Below are positions 25,108 to 35,315 of a stretch of DNA of 64,000 nt, piece after piece. How positions within the stretch are numbered: position 1 is the first letter of the stretch; each line of letters opens with the position of its first letter. The stretch is from an uncultured Microbacterium sp. (GTDB lineage: Bacteria; Actinomycetota; Actinomycetes; Actinomycetales; Microbacteriaceae). The notes beneath the pieces were generated by a model, which did no database searches, was not told the DNA's origin, and was given only the letters and a program-made list of their open reading frames with translations. The position numbers were made by a program, and so were the translations under genes. The stretch covers positions 98,364-162,363 of the forward strand of contig NZ_CAMFHZ010000005.1 of assembly GCF_945952435.1 (NCBI RefSeq), in the 5' to 3' direction.

Positions 25108-26567
25108 ACCTCTCCGTTCAGGTCGCTCGGGCTGGACAGGTCGCTCGGGCTGGACAGGTCACTCGGGCTGGAAAGCGTGCCGCGCACGGCCGTCGCCGCG
25201 GCGACGAGCGGCGACACGAGATGCGTGCGCCCTCCCTTGCCCTGACGCCCCTCGAAGTTGCGGTTCGACGTCGAGGCGCAACGCTCCCCCGGGGCGAGCT
25301 GATCGGGGTTCATGCCCAGGCACATCGAGCAGCCGGCGAAACGCCATTCCGCGCCGAAGTCGGTGAAGACCTTGTCCAGTCCCTCGGCCTCGGCCTCCAG
25401 CCGCACCCGGGCGGATCCTGGCACCACCATGACACGCACGCCGTCCGCCTTCTTCTTGCCCTGCACGATCGACGCGAAGGCCCGCAGATCCTCGATCCGG
25501 CTGTTCGTGCACGAGCCCATGAACACCGCGTCGACCTTTACGTCCTTGAGCGGGGTGCCCGGCGTCAGGTCCATGTACTCCAGCGCGCGCTCGGCGGCGC
25601 TGCGCTCGTTCGGGTCCGCGATCTCGGCCGGATCCGGCACGGCGGAGGACAGCGAACTGCCCTGGCCGGGGTTGGTTCCCCAGGTCACGAAGGGCTCCAG
25701 CGTGTCCGCGTCGATGAACACCTCCGCGTCGAACACGGCTCCCTCGTCGGTCGGGAGCGTGCGCCAGTAGGCGACGGCGTCCTCCCAGTCCTGCCCTTCG
25801 GGGGCGTGCGGCCTGCCCTGCACGTAGGCGAAGGTGGTCTCGTCCGGGGCCACCATTCCGGCCCTGGCACCGGCCTCGATCGACATGTTGCAGATCGTCA
25901 TGCGACCCTCCATCGAGAGCGCGCGGATGGCGCTGCCGCGGAATTCGAGCACGTACCCCTGTCCTCCGCCGGTGCCGATCTTGGCGATCACCGCGAGGAT
26001 GATGTCCTTCGCGGTCACCCCGGGGCGCAGCGTGCCCTCGACCGTGATCGCCATGGTCTTGAACGGCTTGAGCGGCAGCGTCTGCGTGGCCATGACGTGT
26101 TCGACCTCGCTCGTGCCGATACCGAAGGCCATCGCCCCGAACGCGCCGTGCGTGGAGGTGTGCGAGTCGCCGCAGACGACCGTGATCCCCGGCATGGTCA
26201 GGCCGAGCTGCGGGCCGACGACGTGCACGATGCCCTGCTCCGCATCGCCCAGGGAGTGCAACCGCACGCCGAACTCCTGCGCGTTGCGGCGCAGCGTCTC
26301 GATCTGCGTGCGGCTGGTCAGGTCGGCGATCGGCTTGTCGATCGCCAGCGTCGGGGTGTTGTGGTCCTCGGTCGCGATCGTCAGATCGAGGCGGCGCAGC
26401 GGCCTGCCCTCGGCCCGCAGGCCGTCGAAGGCCTGCGGGCTGGTGACCTCGTGGACGAGGTGCAGGTCGATGTAGATGAGGTCGGGCTCGCCGTTCTCAC
26501 CCTTCACCACGAGGTGATCGTCCCAGACCTTCTCGGCCAGCGTCCGGGGGGTTCGGTCGTTCGTCAT
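25104..26567 (-). CDS. leuC: LeuC, 3-isopropylmalate dehydratase large subunit
   Basis: A 487-residue aconitase-superfamily subunit carrying the [4Fe-4S] cluster. The cluster cysteines are in [14 protein letters not shown] and [32 protein letters not shown] is the conserved substrate segment. The C-terminus is odd: after the family core come three in-frame copies of SSPSDL, encoded by an 18-bp tandem repeat. AGGAG lies 8 bases before the ATG. It is preceded by a leader peptide with three Leu codons. Confidence 0.96.
   Translation of the reverse strand: MTNDRTPRTLAEKVWDDHLVVKGENGEPDLIYIDLHLVHEVTSPQAFDGLRAEGRPLRRLDLTIATEDHNTPTLAIDKPIADLTSRTQIETLRRNAQEFGVRLHSLGDAEQGIVHVVGPQLGLTMPGITVVCGDSHTSTHGAFGAMAFGIGTSEVEHVMATQTLPLKPFKTMAITVEGTLRPGVTAKDIILAVIAKIGTGGGQGYVLEFRGSAIRALSMEGRMTICNMSIEAGARAGMVAPDETTFAYVQGRPHAPEGQDWEDAVAYWRTLPTDEGAVFDAEVFIDADTLEPFVTWGTNPGQGSSLSSAVPDPAEIADPNERSAAERALEYMDLTPGTPLKDVKVDAVFMGSCTNSRIEDLRAFASIVQGKKKADGVRVMVVPGSARVRLEAEAEGLDKVFTDFGAEWRFAGCSMCLGMNPDQLAPGERCASTSNRNFEGRQGKGGRTHLVSPLVAAATAVRGTLSSPSDLSSPSDLSSPSDLNGEV
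25121..25174. repeat. 18-bp tandem repeat within the leuC 3' end
   Basis: Three head-to-tail units of GGTCGCTCGGGCTGGACA; the first two are identical and the third differs at two positions. Because 18 is a multiple of three, each copy adds six residues (SSPSDL) to LeuC without breaking the frame. Confidence 0.9.
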
Positions 26568-26638
26568 GCGCGCTTCTCCTGGTTGATGATGCGGCCGTGC
26601 CCCATCAGCACAGGGCGAGACACCGCGGCGAGGGAGGC

Positions 26639-26686
26639 CTAGATCGAGGTCCCGCCGCGGCTGCTAAGGAGAAGCACCGCCTGCAT
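26639..26686 (-). CDS. Leucine leader peptide of leuCD (attenuator ORF)
   Basis: A 15-codon ORF reading [15 protein letters not shown], with three successive Leu codons (CTT CTC CTT). Its ATG lies 7 bases after a minus-strand TAAACT (26694-26699), a good TANNNT -10 box, so it appears leaderless. The second half contains CCGCGGCG (26653-26660), which can pair with CGCCGCGG (26623-26630) just past the stop, an 8-bp helix in the 71-nt space before leuC. This is the layout of ribosome-mediated attenuation by charged tRNA-Leu. The leuA leader in this window has the same design. Confidence 0.8.
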   Translation of the reverse strand: MQAVLLLSSRGGTSI

Positions 26687-26693
26687 GCGCACG

Positions 26694-26699
26694 AGTTTA
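26694..26699 (-). promoter_or_regulatory. -10 box (TAAACT) of the leuCD transcript
   Basis: TAAACT on the minus strand, 7 bases before the leader-peptide ATG. No clear -35 box. The rest of 26568-26859, apart from the leader and its hairpin, shows nothing else I can support; the plus-strand gene at 26860 has GAGAGG upstream of its ATG but no clear -10 box. Confidence 0.6.
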
Positions 26700-26859
26700 C
26701 CCGCGCCGTGGGTGGGAGTCCCCCACCCCCCTTCGCGCGGATCCGCGGACGCATCCCTCCCGCACGAACCGCGGCCCATGACGCCCGGTTACCTCTCGCC
26801 TCCGTCACCAGCGCGCGCCGTGGCACGCTGAACGTCCACGCTCACCCGAGAGGCACCGC

Positions 26860-28155
26860 ATGTCCATCGATACCGCCCGCTTCGCCACCCGGGCGGTGCA
26901 CGCCGCGCGGAGCCAGCCCTCCGCGCCGCCCCGTGCGACGCCGATCTACCTGACGGCCGGCTTCGAGTTCGACGACTTCGACCACGCCGCCGACCACTTC
27001 GGCACCGGGAACGGATTCGGGTACACCCGCACGGGGAACCCGACGGTGCGCGCCGTGGAGCGGCAGCTCGCGGCACTCGAGTCGGGCGCGGACGCGCTGC
27101 TCGTGGCGACCGGCCAGGCGGCCGTTGCCACGGCGCTGCTCACGGTCGCGGGCGCCGGCGACCACATCGTGTCCTCGGCGCACATCTACGAGGGCAGCCG
27201 GGGGCTGCTCGTCGACAACCTCGCACGCCTGGGGATCGAGACGACGTTCGTCGAGGACATCGCGGATCCGGACGCGTGGCGGGCCGCGATCCGTCCGTCC
27301 ACGCGCGCGCTGTTCGCGGAGTCGATCGCCAACGCCCGCAACGACGTCCTCGACGTGTCGGCGATCGCCGCCGTGGCCGATGCGGCGGCGATCCCGCTCA
27401 TCGTCGACAACACCCTCGCGACGCCCTCCCTGCTGCGTCCGCTCGAGCACGGCGCCGCGATCGTGGTGCACTCCGCATCCAAGTTCCTCGCCGGTCACGG
27501 CTCGGTCCTCGGTGGGGTCGTCGTCGACGACGGCCGCTTCGATCCCGCGCTGGCAGGCCACAACGCGCCTCACCTCGTGCTCCCTGCGCGCGGCGGCGGT
27601 CCGAGCGTCGCGGCGCGCCACGGAGGACTCGCCCGGATCGCCTACGCCAGGGAGTCGGTCGCCCCGCGCTTCGGCGCCACGCCCTCCCCGCTCAACGCGT
27701 TCCTCATCGGCCAGGGTGCCGAGACACTCCGGCTGAGGGTCCGCGAGCAGTCCCGCAACGCGCTCGCCGTCGCGCGGTGGCTCGCGGAGAGCCATGCCGT
27801 CGAGAGCGTCGACTACGCCGGGCTGCCGTCCCATCCCGACCATGCGACCGCCTCCCGTTACCTCGACGGCGGGTTCGGATCGATCTTCACCGTGACCCTG
27901 CGCGGAGGCCTGCCCGCCGCCCGCGCGTTCGTGGAGGGCGTACGGATCTTCACGCACATGACGCACATCGGCGACGTGCGCTCGCTCGTGCTGCATCCCG
28001 CATCCACGAGCCACGCCTCGCGTTCCGACGAGGAACGCGCTCGCGCCGGCGTCCACCCGGGCACCGTGCGCCTCTCGATCGGCATCGAGGATCCCGACGA
28101 CCTCATCGAGGATCTCGCCCAGGTGCTGCAGAGGACGAAGGAGGTGGCCGCATGA
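26860..28155 (+). CDS. O-acetylhomoserine sulfhydrylase-like PLP enzyme (Cys/Met metabolism family)
   Basis: A 431-residue protein of the trans-sulfuration PLP family. The phosphate-binding tyrosine region FGYTRTGNPTVRAVERQLA, IVDNTLATPSLLRPLEHGA, and the PLP lysine in VVHSASKFLAGHG (Lys208) are present. The C-terminus HPASTSHA and GTVRLSIGIEDPDDLIEDL is typical of O-acetylhomoserine sulfhydrylases and close relatives. The stop overlaps the ATG of a flavin monooxygenase, so the pair may capture sulfur from organic sources, with this enzyme fixing sulfide or a thiol. Cystathionine gamma-synthase activity cannot be excluded. Confidence 0.85.
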   Translation: MSIDTARFATRAVHAARSQPSAPPRATPIYLTAGFEFDDFDHAADHFGTGNGFGYTRTGNPTVRAVERQLAALESGADALLVATGQAAVATALLTVAGAGDHIVSSAHIYEGSRGLLVDNLARLGIETTFVEDIADPDAWRAAIRPSTRALFAESIANARNDVLDVSAIAAVADAAAIPLIVDNTLATPSLLRPLEHGAAIVVHSASKFLAGHGSVLGGVVVDDGRFDPALAGHNAPHLVLPARGGGPSVAARHGGLARIAYARESVAPRFGATPSPLNAFLIGQGAETLRLRVREQSRNALAVARWLAESHAVESVDYAGLPSHPDHATASRYLDGGFGSIFTVTLRGGLPAARAFVEGVRIFTHMTHIGDVRSLVLHPASTSHASRSDEERARAGVHPGTVRLSIGIEDPDDLIEDLAQVLQRTKEVAA

Positions 28156-29462
28156 GCACGCCGCAGCACTTCGGCTGGTTCCTCGCGCGAGGCTTCGGCC
28201 CCCAGGGCTGGGGATACCCCTCGGTGGACTGGGACTACGACTGGACGCGCCCCGAGATCTACCAGGAGGCCGCCCGCACGCTCGAGCAGGCGGGGTTCGA
28301 CCTCGTCATCATCGAGGACGCGCCCTCGCTCGGATCGGCCGACACGATCGACCTGCGCGTGCGGCACGCGTTCGGCGGCCCCAAGCACGATCCGCTGCTG
28401 CTCGCCCCCTACCTGTTCCAGGCCACGAGGCACCTCGGCGTCGTGCCCACCGTGAATCCCGCCGCATGGCTGCCGTACACCGCGGCGCGCCAGTTCGCGA
28501 CGCTGCAGCATCTCAGCGGCCAGCGCCTCGGGCTCAACGTCGTCACCGACACGGGAAGCGCGCGCCATTTCTCGGACGCCGCCCAGCTGGGCCACGACGC
28601 GGCGTACGACCGCGCCGAGGAGTGGCTGGCCGGGATCCGCGCGCTGTGGCGCAGCTGGGACGCGGACGCCCTCGTCGCCGACCGCGAGAGCGGCGTGTAC
28701 GCCGATGGCTCGCACATGCGCGCCGTACGCCATCGCGGCGAGTACTACGCCTTCGACGGCCCCCTGAATGCGCTCCCCCAGGCGACCGAGCCGGCCATCG
28801 TCTCGCCCGGAGGCTCGGGGCGGGGCCTCGGCTTCGCCGGCGCCAACTCGGACGTCCAGCTCGCCCTCGCACCGCTGCACGAGGCCTCCGTGCGCGCCTA
28901 TCGCGCGAAGGTCCACGACGCCGCCCGTGCCGCCGGCAGGGATCCCTCCGACGTCAAGATCCTGTTCGCGATCCAGCCCGTCATCACGCCGTCGGCCGAG
29001 GAGGCGGATCGCATCGTCGCGGCCTCCGCCCATCCCGACGATGCCGCGCTCCTGCAGATCGCCCGCAAGCAGTCCAGCGACCTGGAGACCGATCTCACGG
29101 CTCTCGACCCCGACCGCCCGCTGGATCTCGCGGTGTTCGGAGCGCACGTCTCCGAGGGAAGCATCCGTCGCCTGATCGGGGATCGCGGCGAAGACGCTCC
29201 CCTGCGTGCACACCTCACGGCGCTCGCGCGCGCCGGCAGGATCGCCGACCGGTCCGGCTTCGTCGGAACGGCGGAGGAGTTCGCCGACCTCGTCGAGGAG
29301 CTGGGCGACTGGGGCAATGACGGCGTCCTGCTGTGGGGCGACTTCCACCCGGTCACCCTGCACCGCACCTTGGATGAGCTCGTCCCTGTGCTGCGCCGGC
29401 GCGGCCTCCTGCGTCGCGAGTACGCCGAAGGAGGCTTGCAGGCGAACCTGCGCGCCTTCTGA
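28152..29462 (+). CDS. FMN-dependent monooxygenase (NtaA/SnaA/DszA/SoxA type)
   Basis: A 436-residue luciferase-like flavin monooxygenase. Features include the family start HFGWFLARGFGPQGW, the barrel segment RLGLNVVTDTGSARHFSD, a YDRAEEWLAGIRALWRSWD helix, and SPGGSGRGLGFAGANSDVQL, corresponding to the SxSGxG region of desulfurising monooxygenases. Relatives cleave C-S or C-N bonds in sulfonates, dibenzothiophene sulfone or nitrilotriacetate using reduced FMN from a separate reductase, not encoded here. It is translationally coupled to the sulfhydrylase-like gene. Confidence 0.85.
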   Translation: MSTPQHFGWFLARGFGPQGWGYPSVDWDYDWTRPEIYQEAARTLEQAGFDLVIIEDAPSLGSADTIDLRVRHAFGGPKHDPLLLAPYLFQATRHLGVVPTVNPAAWLPYTAARQFATLQHLSGQRLGLNVVTDTGSARHFSDAAQLGHDAAYDRAEEWLAGIRALWRSWDADALVADRESGVYADGSHMRAVRHRGEYYAFDGPLNALPQATEPAIVSPGGSGRGLGFAGANSDVQLALAPLHEASVRAYRAKVHDAARAAGRDPSDVKILFAIQPVITPSAEEADRIVAASAHPDDAALLQIARKQSSDLETDLTALDPDRPLDLAVFGAHVSEGSIRRLIGDRGEDAPLRAHLTALARAGRIADRSGFVGTAEEFADLVEELGDWGNDGVLLWGDFHPVTLHRTLDELVPVLRRRGLLRREYAEGGLQANLRAF

Positions 29463-29483
29463 GCACCCGGCGAGAGGCGGCGG

Positions 29484-30488
29484 CTACCGCGTGGTCACGG
29501 CCTGCCGCTCGCGGCGCTTGTCGCGCCCCGAGGCGATCAGGCTCGCCCCCGTGGCCCCGAGCATCGAGACGACGATGACCGCGAGCGAGAGCCAGATCGG
29601 GACGTCCGGCGCCCACTCGATGGGCTTGCCGCCGTTCACGAAGGGGACCGAGTTCTCGTGCATCGCGTGCAGTACGAGCTTCACACCGATGAAGCCCAGG
29701 ATCACCGCGATGCCGTAGTGCAGGTAGCGCAGCCGGTCCAGCAGGTTCCCCAGCAGGAAGTACAGCTGACGCAGCCCCATGAGGGCGAAGATGTTCGCCG
29801 TGAAGACGAGGAAGCTGTTGTGCGTGATGCTGAAGATCGCAGGGATCGAGTCGATCGCGAACATGAGGTCGGTCACGCCGATCGTGACGAACACGATCAG
29901 CATCGGCGTCCAGACCTTCTTCCCGCCGACGACCGTGCGCAGCTTCGCGTCGTCGTAGTCCTCGCTCACCGGAAGGAAGCGGCGGACCACGCGGACCACG
30001 AAGTTCTCCTTCGCAGTGTCGTCGCCGTGATCCTTCTCCGGCATCGCCTGGCGGATCGCGGTCCAGATCAGGAAGGCCCCGAAGAGGTAGAAGACGGGCG
30101 CGAAGTTCTCGATGATCGCGACGCCCAGGAGGATGAAGATGCCGCGCAGCACGAGCGCGATGATGATCCCCACCATCAGCACCTCTTGCTGCAGCCGCCG
30201 CGGCACCGCGAACTGCGCCATGATCAGCACGAAGACGAAGAGGTTGTCGATCGACAGGCTGTATTCGAGTGCCCACCCCGTGAGGAACTCCCCCGCATGA
30301 CCCGGGCCCGCGACGGCGAGCAGCAGGCCCGCGAAGCCGAGCGCGAGCACGACGTAGAAGACCACCCAGAGCGTGGACTCGCGGGTGGAGGGGATGTGCG
30401 GCCGCCACCGCACGATGAGCAGATCCGCGGTGAGGATCACCAGCAGCACGGCGAGGGCCGTGATCTCGAACCAGACGGGAACGTCCAC
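29484..30488 (-). CDS. TerC family membrane protein (probable manganese exporter)
   Basis: A 334-residue integral membrane protein with about nine helices. The TerC signature is seen in ALEYSLSIDNLFVFVLIMAQ and in FVTIGVTDLMFAIDSIPAIF, where the conserved acidic residues sit within the membrane. TerC proteins in several bacteria export Mn2+, and the gene is preceded by a manganese riboswitch, which supports that role here. GTG start with GAAAGG upstream, lying at the 3' edge of the riboswitch. Confidence 0.9.
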   Translation of the reverse strand: MDVPVWFEITALAVLLVILTADLLIVRWRPHIPSTRESTLWVVFYVVLALGFAGLLLAVAGPGHAGEFLTGWALEYSLSIDNLFVFVLIMAQFAVPRRLQQEVLMVGIIIALVLRGIFILLGVAIIENFAPVFYLFGAFLIWTAIRQAMPEKDHGDDTAKENFVVRVVRRFLPVSEDYDDAKLRTVVGGKKVWTPMLIVFVTIGVTDLMFAIDSIPAIFSITHNSFLVFTANIFALMGLRQLYFLLGNLLDRLRYLHYGIAVILGFIGVKLVLHAMHENSVPFVNGGKPIEWAPDVPIWLSLAVIVVSMLGATGASLIASGRDKRRERQAVTTR

Positions 30489-30499
30489 GAGGTGCCTTT

Positions 30500-30614
30500 C
30501 GAAGGGGTCGGTCGGAGCCGAAAGTCTCTCCCTCGCCGAACGGCGTCACGCGCCCGGAGACCCTGCCTCGGGCCTCGTGATGACGATCGCGTGAAGTCGG
30601 GATACTCCCCTTCG
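30500..30614 (-). ncRNA. yybP-ykoY (Mn2+) riboswitch
   Basis: On the minus strand the RNA opens with CGAAGGGGAGTATCCC and closes with CCCCTTCG; these ends pair in an 8-bp helix. Between them are the conserved elements GTCGTCATCACG, CCGGGC and a GAGAGACTTT-type segment matching the manganese-sensing yybP-ykoY class. The closing strand ends 11 bases before the terC GTG, next to its ribosome-binding site, so control at translation initiation is plausible. The -10 box at 30622 would start the transcript at the first base of the closing helix. Confidence 0.87.
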
Positions 30615-30621
30615 CGGATCC

Positions 30622-30627
30622 AGTCTA
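30622..30627 (-). promoter_or_regulatory. -10 box (TAGACT) of the riboswitch-terC transcript
   Basis: Minus-strand TAGACT overlaps the TAG stop codon of uppS (30625-30627). Seven bases downstream is 30614-30615, exactly where the riboswitch begins, so terC has its own promoter inside the uppS 3' end. Confidence 0.65.
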
Positions 30628-31431
30628 CGGCACGGGCTCGGACGGAGCGTCCACGGCGCCGCCGAACCGACGGTCCCGAGCGAGGTAGATGCCGATCGCG
30701 CGCCAGAGCTCTTCGCGCGAGAAGTCGGGCCAGAGGGTGTCCAGGAACACCATCTCGGCATAGGCCGACTGCCAGAGCAGGAAGTTCGACGTGCGCTGCT
30801 CCCCCGAGCTGCGCAGGAACAGATCGACGTCGGGCATGTCGGGGATGGAGAGGTGGCGGCGGATCGTCTTCTCGGAGATCGCGCCGGGTCGCGTGCGGCC
30901 CGCCTTCACGTCCTCCGCGATCGCCCGCATCGCGTCGACGAGCTCCACACGTCCGCCGTAGTTGACGCACATCGTGAGCGTCAGCGTGTCGTTGTCCTTG
31001 GTCAGCTCCTCCGCGATCCGCAGCTCCTTGACGACGGATCCCCACAGGCGCGGCTTGCGTCCCGCCCAGCGCACCCGCACACCCCATTCGTTGAGTTGAT
31101 CGCGCCGACGGTGCAGTACGTCGCGGTTGTAGCCCATGAGGAAGCGGACCTCCTCGGGCGACCGCGCCCAGTTCTCGGTGGAGAACGCGTAGACGCTGAG
31201 GTGCTTCACGCCCGCCTGGATCGCACCCGCCACGACGTCGAGGAGCACCTCCTCGCCGGCCTTGTGCCCCTCGATGCGGTTGAGGCCGCGGCGATTCGCC
31301 CATCGCCCGTTGCCGTCCATCACGATCGCGACGTGGTTCGGCACGGCGGGGAACGCCGGCGGCTGCAGACCGGTCCAGTCCAGCGGGCGGTAGGGCACCG
31401 CGTCTTTGTGCGTGTACGGTTTGGGACTCAC
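30625..31431 (-). CDS. uppS: Isoprenyl (undecaprenyl/decaprenyl) diphosphate synthase
   Basis: A 268-residue cis-prenyltransferase that supplies the lipid carrier for cell-wall synthesis. The catalytic Asp39 is in [34 protein letters not shown] and [19 protein letters not shown] are the remaining family motifs. GTG at 31431 is chosen because it overlaps the recO stop as GTGA and removes an unrelated upstream extension. The chain length of the product cannot be told from sequence; actinobacteria use decaprenyl or undecaprenyl carriers. Confidence 0.93.
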   Translation of the reverse strand: MSPKPYTHKDAVPYRPLDWTGLQPPAFPAVPNHVAIVMDGNGRWANRRGLNRIEGHKAGEEVLLDVVAGAIQAGVKHLSVYAFSTENWARSPEEVRFLMGYNRDVLHRRRDQLNEWGVRVRWAGRKPRLWGSVVKELRIAEELTKDNDTLTLTMCVNYGGRVELVDAMRAIAEDVKAGRTRPGAISEKTIRRHLSIPDMPDVDLFLRSSGEQRTSNFLLWQSAYAEMVFLDTLWPDFSREELWRAIGIYLARDRRFGGAVDAPSEPVP

Positions 31432-32156
31432 CGGTTTCCCTCCACGAGCGAGAGCGAGCGGATCCCCCGCTCGAGATGCCACTGGGCGTAGGCGGCGATC
31501 ACGCCCGACGCCGCCGCCGTGTCACGATCCGTCGCGGACTCCACGCGCTCCCAGTCCCCGGCGAGGAGCGCGCGGAGCACGTCGAGCGCCGTGGAGGGGA
31601 TCCGCGGGCTGCCGGCGGGCGCGCAGTCGTCGCAGACGATCCCGCCCATCTGCGCGACGAAGACCGTGTGCGTTCCGTTCTTCGCACAGCGGGCACAGTC
31701 GGTGAACGAGGGCGCCCAGCCGGACAGCGCCATGACGCGCAGAAGATAGGAGTCGAGGATGCTGCGGGAGGCGTGTTCCCCCCGCGCCAATGCGCGCAGA
31801 CCGCCGACGAGCAACAGGTACTGCTCCGGCGTCGCCTCGGCGTCGCTCAGCCGATCGGCCGTCTCGACCATCGCGTTCGCGGCGGTGTAGCGGTCGTAGT
31901 GCAGCGCGATGTCGGCGCCGTACGCTCCCAGCGACTCGGCCTGCTGCACGATGTCGAGCGAGCGTCCCTGGTACAACTGGACGTCCGCCACCATGAACGG
32001 CTCCAGGCGCGACCCGAACTTCGACGACGTGCGGCGCACGCCTTTGGCGACCGCCCGCACCTTGCCGTGCCCACGGGAGAGCATCGTGACGATCCGATCC
32101 GCCTCGCCGAGCTTGTGGGTGCGCAGGATCACCGCTTCGTCTCGGTAGGTGGGCAT
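31428..32156 (-). CDS. recO: RecO, DNA repair protein
   Basis: A 242-residue RecO, which loads RecA onto SSB-coated gaps with RecR. The OB-fold start [20 protein letters not shown] is clear, and the zinc site is CARC...CDDC around residues 155-185. ATG 32156 gives the family N-terminus and has CGAGGA upstream; a longer frame to 32177 is unlikely. It is coupled to uppS by GTGA and divergent from the TRIC-like channel. Confidence 0.93.
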   Translation of the reverse strand: MPTYRDEAVILRTHKLGEADRIVTMLSRGHGKVRAVAKGVRRTSSKFGSRLEPFMVADVQLYQGRSLDIVQQAESLGAYGADIALHYDRYTAANAMVETADRLSDAEATPEQYLLLVGGLRALARGEHASRSILDSYLLRVMALSGWAPSFTDCARCAKNGTHTVFVAQMGGIVCDDCAPAGSPRIPSTALDVLRALLAGDWERVESATDRDTAAASGVIAAYAQWHLERGIRSLSLVEGNR

Positions 32157-32191
32157 TCCTCGATCATCCCACTCCACGGGACAATGGAGCT

Positions 32192-32878
32192 GTGACCGAA
32201 CCGACCTTCATCATCCCGCTCTGGGCCGATCTGCTGGGCGTCGGCCTCGGCGGCGTGCAGGGAGCCCTGTTCGCGAGCGGATTCCAGGGCCAGCGGCGCC
32301 TGGATCTGCTCGGGGTCGCGATCATCGGGATCATGATCGGCATGGGCGGCGGTCTCATCCGCGACATCCTGCTGGGCCTGCAGCCGGCGTCGCTGCAGAG
32401 CAACTGGTACATCCTCACGGCCACGGGCGCCGCCCTGGTCGGGATGCTGCTCGCCGGCGTGCTGAGCAGGGTGAACACGCTCATCGTCGCCCTGGATGCG
32501 GTGGTGATCGGGATGTTCGGCGCGTTCGGCACGAGCAAGGCGATCGCGCTCGGACTGCCGATGATCCCCGCGGTGTTCGTGGGGGTCTGTGCGGCGGCGG
32601 GCGGAGGCGTGCTCCGCGACGTGCTCATGGGGCTGCCCGTCTCGATCATGCACGTGGGGTCGCTGTACGCCGTCGCCGCCGGAGCGGGGTGCGCGTTCAT
32701 CGTGGTGGCGCACGCCCTGGGCATGGGGATCGTGCCGGCGGCGGTCATCGGCATCGTCGTGACCGCGGTCATCCGGGTGCTCTCGGTGGCGTTCGACGTC
32801 TCCCTCCCCGAGCAGCGTCGCCTGTACCGGCGCAAGGTCGCGGCGGAGACCGGCATGATCCCGATCATCAAGCCCTGA
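32192..32878 (+). CDS. TRIC family (UPF0126) trimeric cation channel
   Basis: A 228-residue membrane protein with seven predicted helices in two repeated halves. The glycine-rich motifs [17 protein letters not shown] and [16 protein letters not shown] are the paired GGGxxRD signatures of prokaryotic TRIC channels, which conduct K+ and Na+. GTG start with GGAG 3 bases upstream, a tight spacing. The final residues form a basic tail. The gene is followed by the 36-bp repeat array. Confidence 0.88.
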   Translation: MTEPTFIIPLWADLLGVGLGGVQGALFASGFQGQRRLDLLGVAIIGIMIGMGGGLIRDILLGLQPASLQSNWYILTATGAALVGMLLAGVLSRVNTLIVALDAVVIGMFGAFGTSKAIALGLPMIPAVFVGVCAAAGGGVLRDVLMGLPVSIMHVGSLYAVAAGAGCAFIVVAHALGMGIVPAAVIGIVVTAVIRVLSVAFDVSLPEQRRLYRRKVAAETGMIPIIKP

Positions 32879-32907
32879 GTCCCCAGGGCGACCGGAGGAA
32901 ACCGCGT

Positions 32908-33304
32908 TTCGTCTCGGTCGCGCGCCGCGCGTCCTCGCTCAACGACCAGGAAAGGGCACACCGCGCGTTCACCCTCAACGACCGCAACAGGGAGCCCCGC
33001 GCGTTCACCCGCAACGACCGCAACAGGGAGCCCCGCGCGTCCGCCCGCAACGACCAGGACAGGAGACCCCGCACACACCCGGGGACGTTGAGCGAGGACG
33101 ACCGCGCAGCGGACGACCGAGACGAAACGTGCCCCACTGGCACCGCGTTTCGTCTCGGTCGCGCTCCGCGCGTCCTCGCTCAACGACCAGGAAAGGGCAC
33201 CCGCACGTCCTCGCTCAACGACCAGGAAAGGGCACCCGCACGCCCTCGCTCAACGACCGGGACAGGGGACCCCGCGCATCCGCCCGCAACGACCGGGAAA
33301 GGCG

Positions 33305-33307
<3 letters not shown>
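32908..33307. repeat. 36-bp tandem repeat array with inverted block
   Basis: This fills the 426-base space between TRIC and leuA (32879-33304). Eight units share a CAACGACC core at 32940, 32976, 33012, 33048, 33181, 33216, 33251 and 33287, spaced 35-36 bases except for one interruption. A fuller unit reads CGTCCTCGCTCAACGACC followed by AGGAAAGGGCAC. Two copies are led by GTTTCGTCTCGGTCGC. The interruption (about 33085-33129) carries the same elements inverted (GTTGAGCGAGGACG, GACCGAGACGAAAC), which can form a long hairpin with either lead. It may terminate transcription from both convergent genes. No gene is supported here. Confidence 0.85.
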
Positions 33308-35134
<1,827 letters not shown>

Positions 35135-35188
35135 TCAGAAACGGGACTCGTCGCGGCAGCTAAGAAGGAGCAGACCGCCTGCGCGCAT
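35135..35188 (-). CDS. Leucine leader peptide of leuA (attenuator ORF)
   Basis: A 17-codon ORF reading MRAGGLLLLSCRDESRF with four Leu codons in a row (CTG CTC CTT CTT). Its ATG is 6 bases after TAGCAT, so it appears leaderless. Segment 1 inside the ORF (35146-35156, CCGCGACGAGT) is perfectly complementary to segment 2 after the stop (35117-35127, ACTCGTCGCGG). Segment 3 (35082-35089, GCGACGAG), just before leuA, repeats 8 bases of segment 1, so segment 2 can pair with 1 or 3 but not both. No U-tract terminator is visible, so control may act on translation or Rho access. Confidence 0.82.
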   Translation of the reverse strand: MRAGGLLLLSCRDESRF

Positions 35189-35194
35189 GCCGAC

Positions 35195-35200
35195 ATGCTA
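35195..35200 (-). promoter_or_regulatory. -10 box (TAGCAT) of the leuA transcript
   Basis: Minus-strand TAGCAT ends 6 bases before the leader-peptide ATG. No -35 box is evident. The divergent thrC promoter should lie in the remaining 115 bases (35201-35315), but I could not place it. Confidence 0.6.
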
Positions 35201-35315
35201 GCACGGCGTCATCCCGCTCTCCGGGGCGTCGCCGACCTGCGAGAATCGAACGACCGGATCGTGGATCCGGCGTCCGGGTCCTCCCCCGATGCCACAGACC
35301 CCCGAGGAGCAACGC

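Noticed and set aside
26700..26859. Possible SAM or SAH riboswitch, or Met/Cys leader peptide, before the sulfhydrylase-like gene
   Set aside because: I found no conserved riboswitch core, and the one short upstream ORF (ending near 26830) lacks Met or Cys runs.
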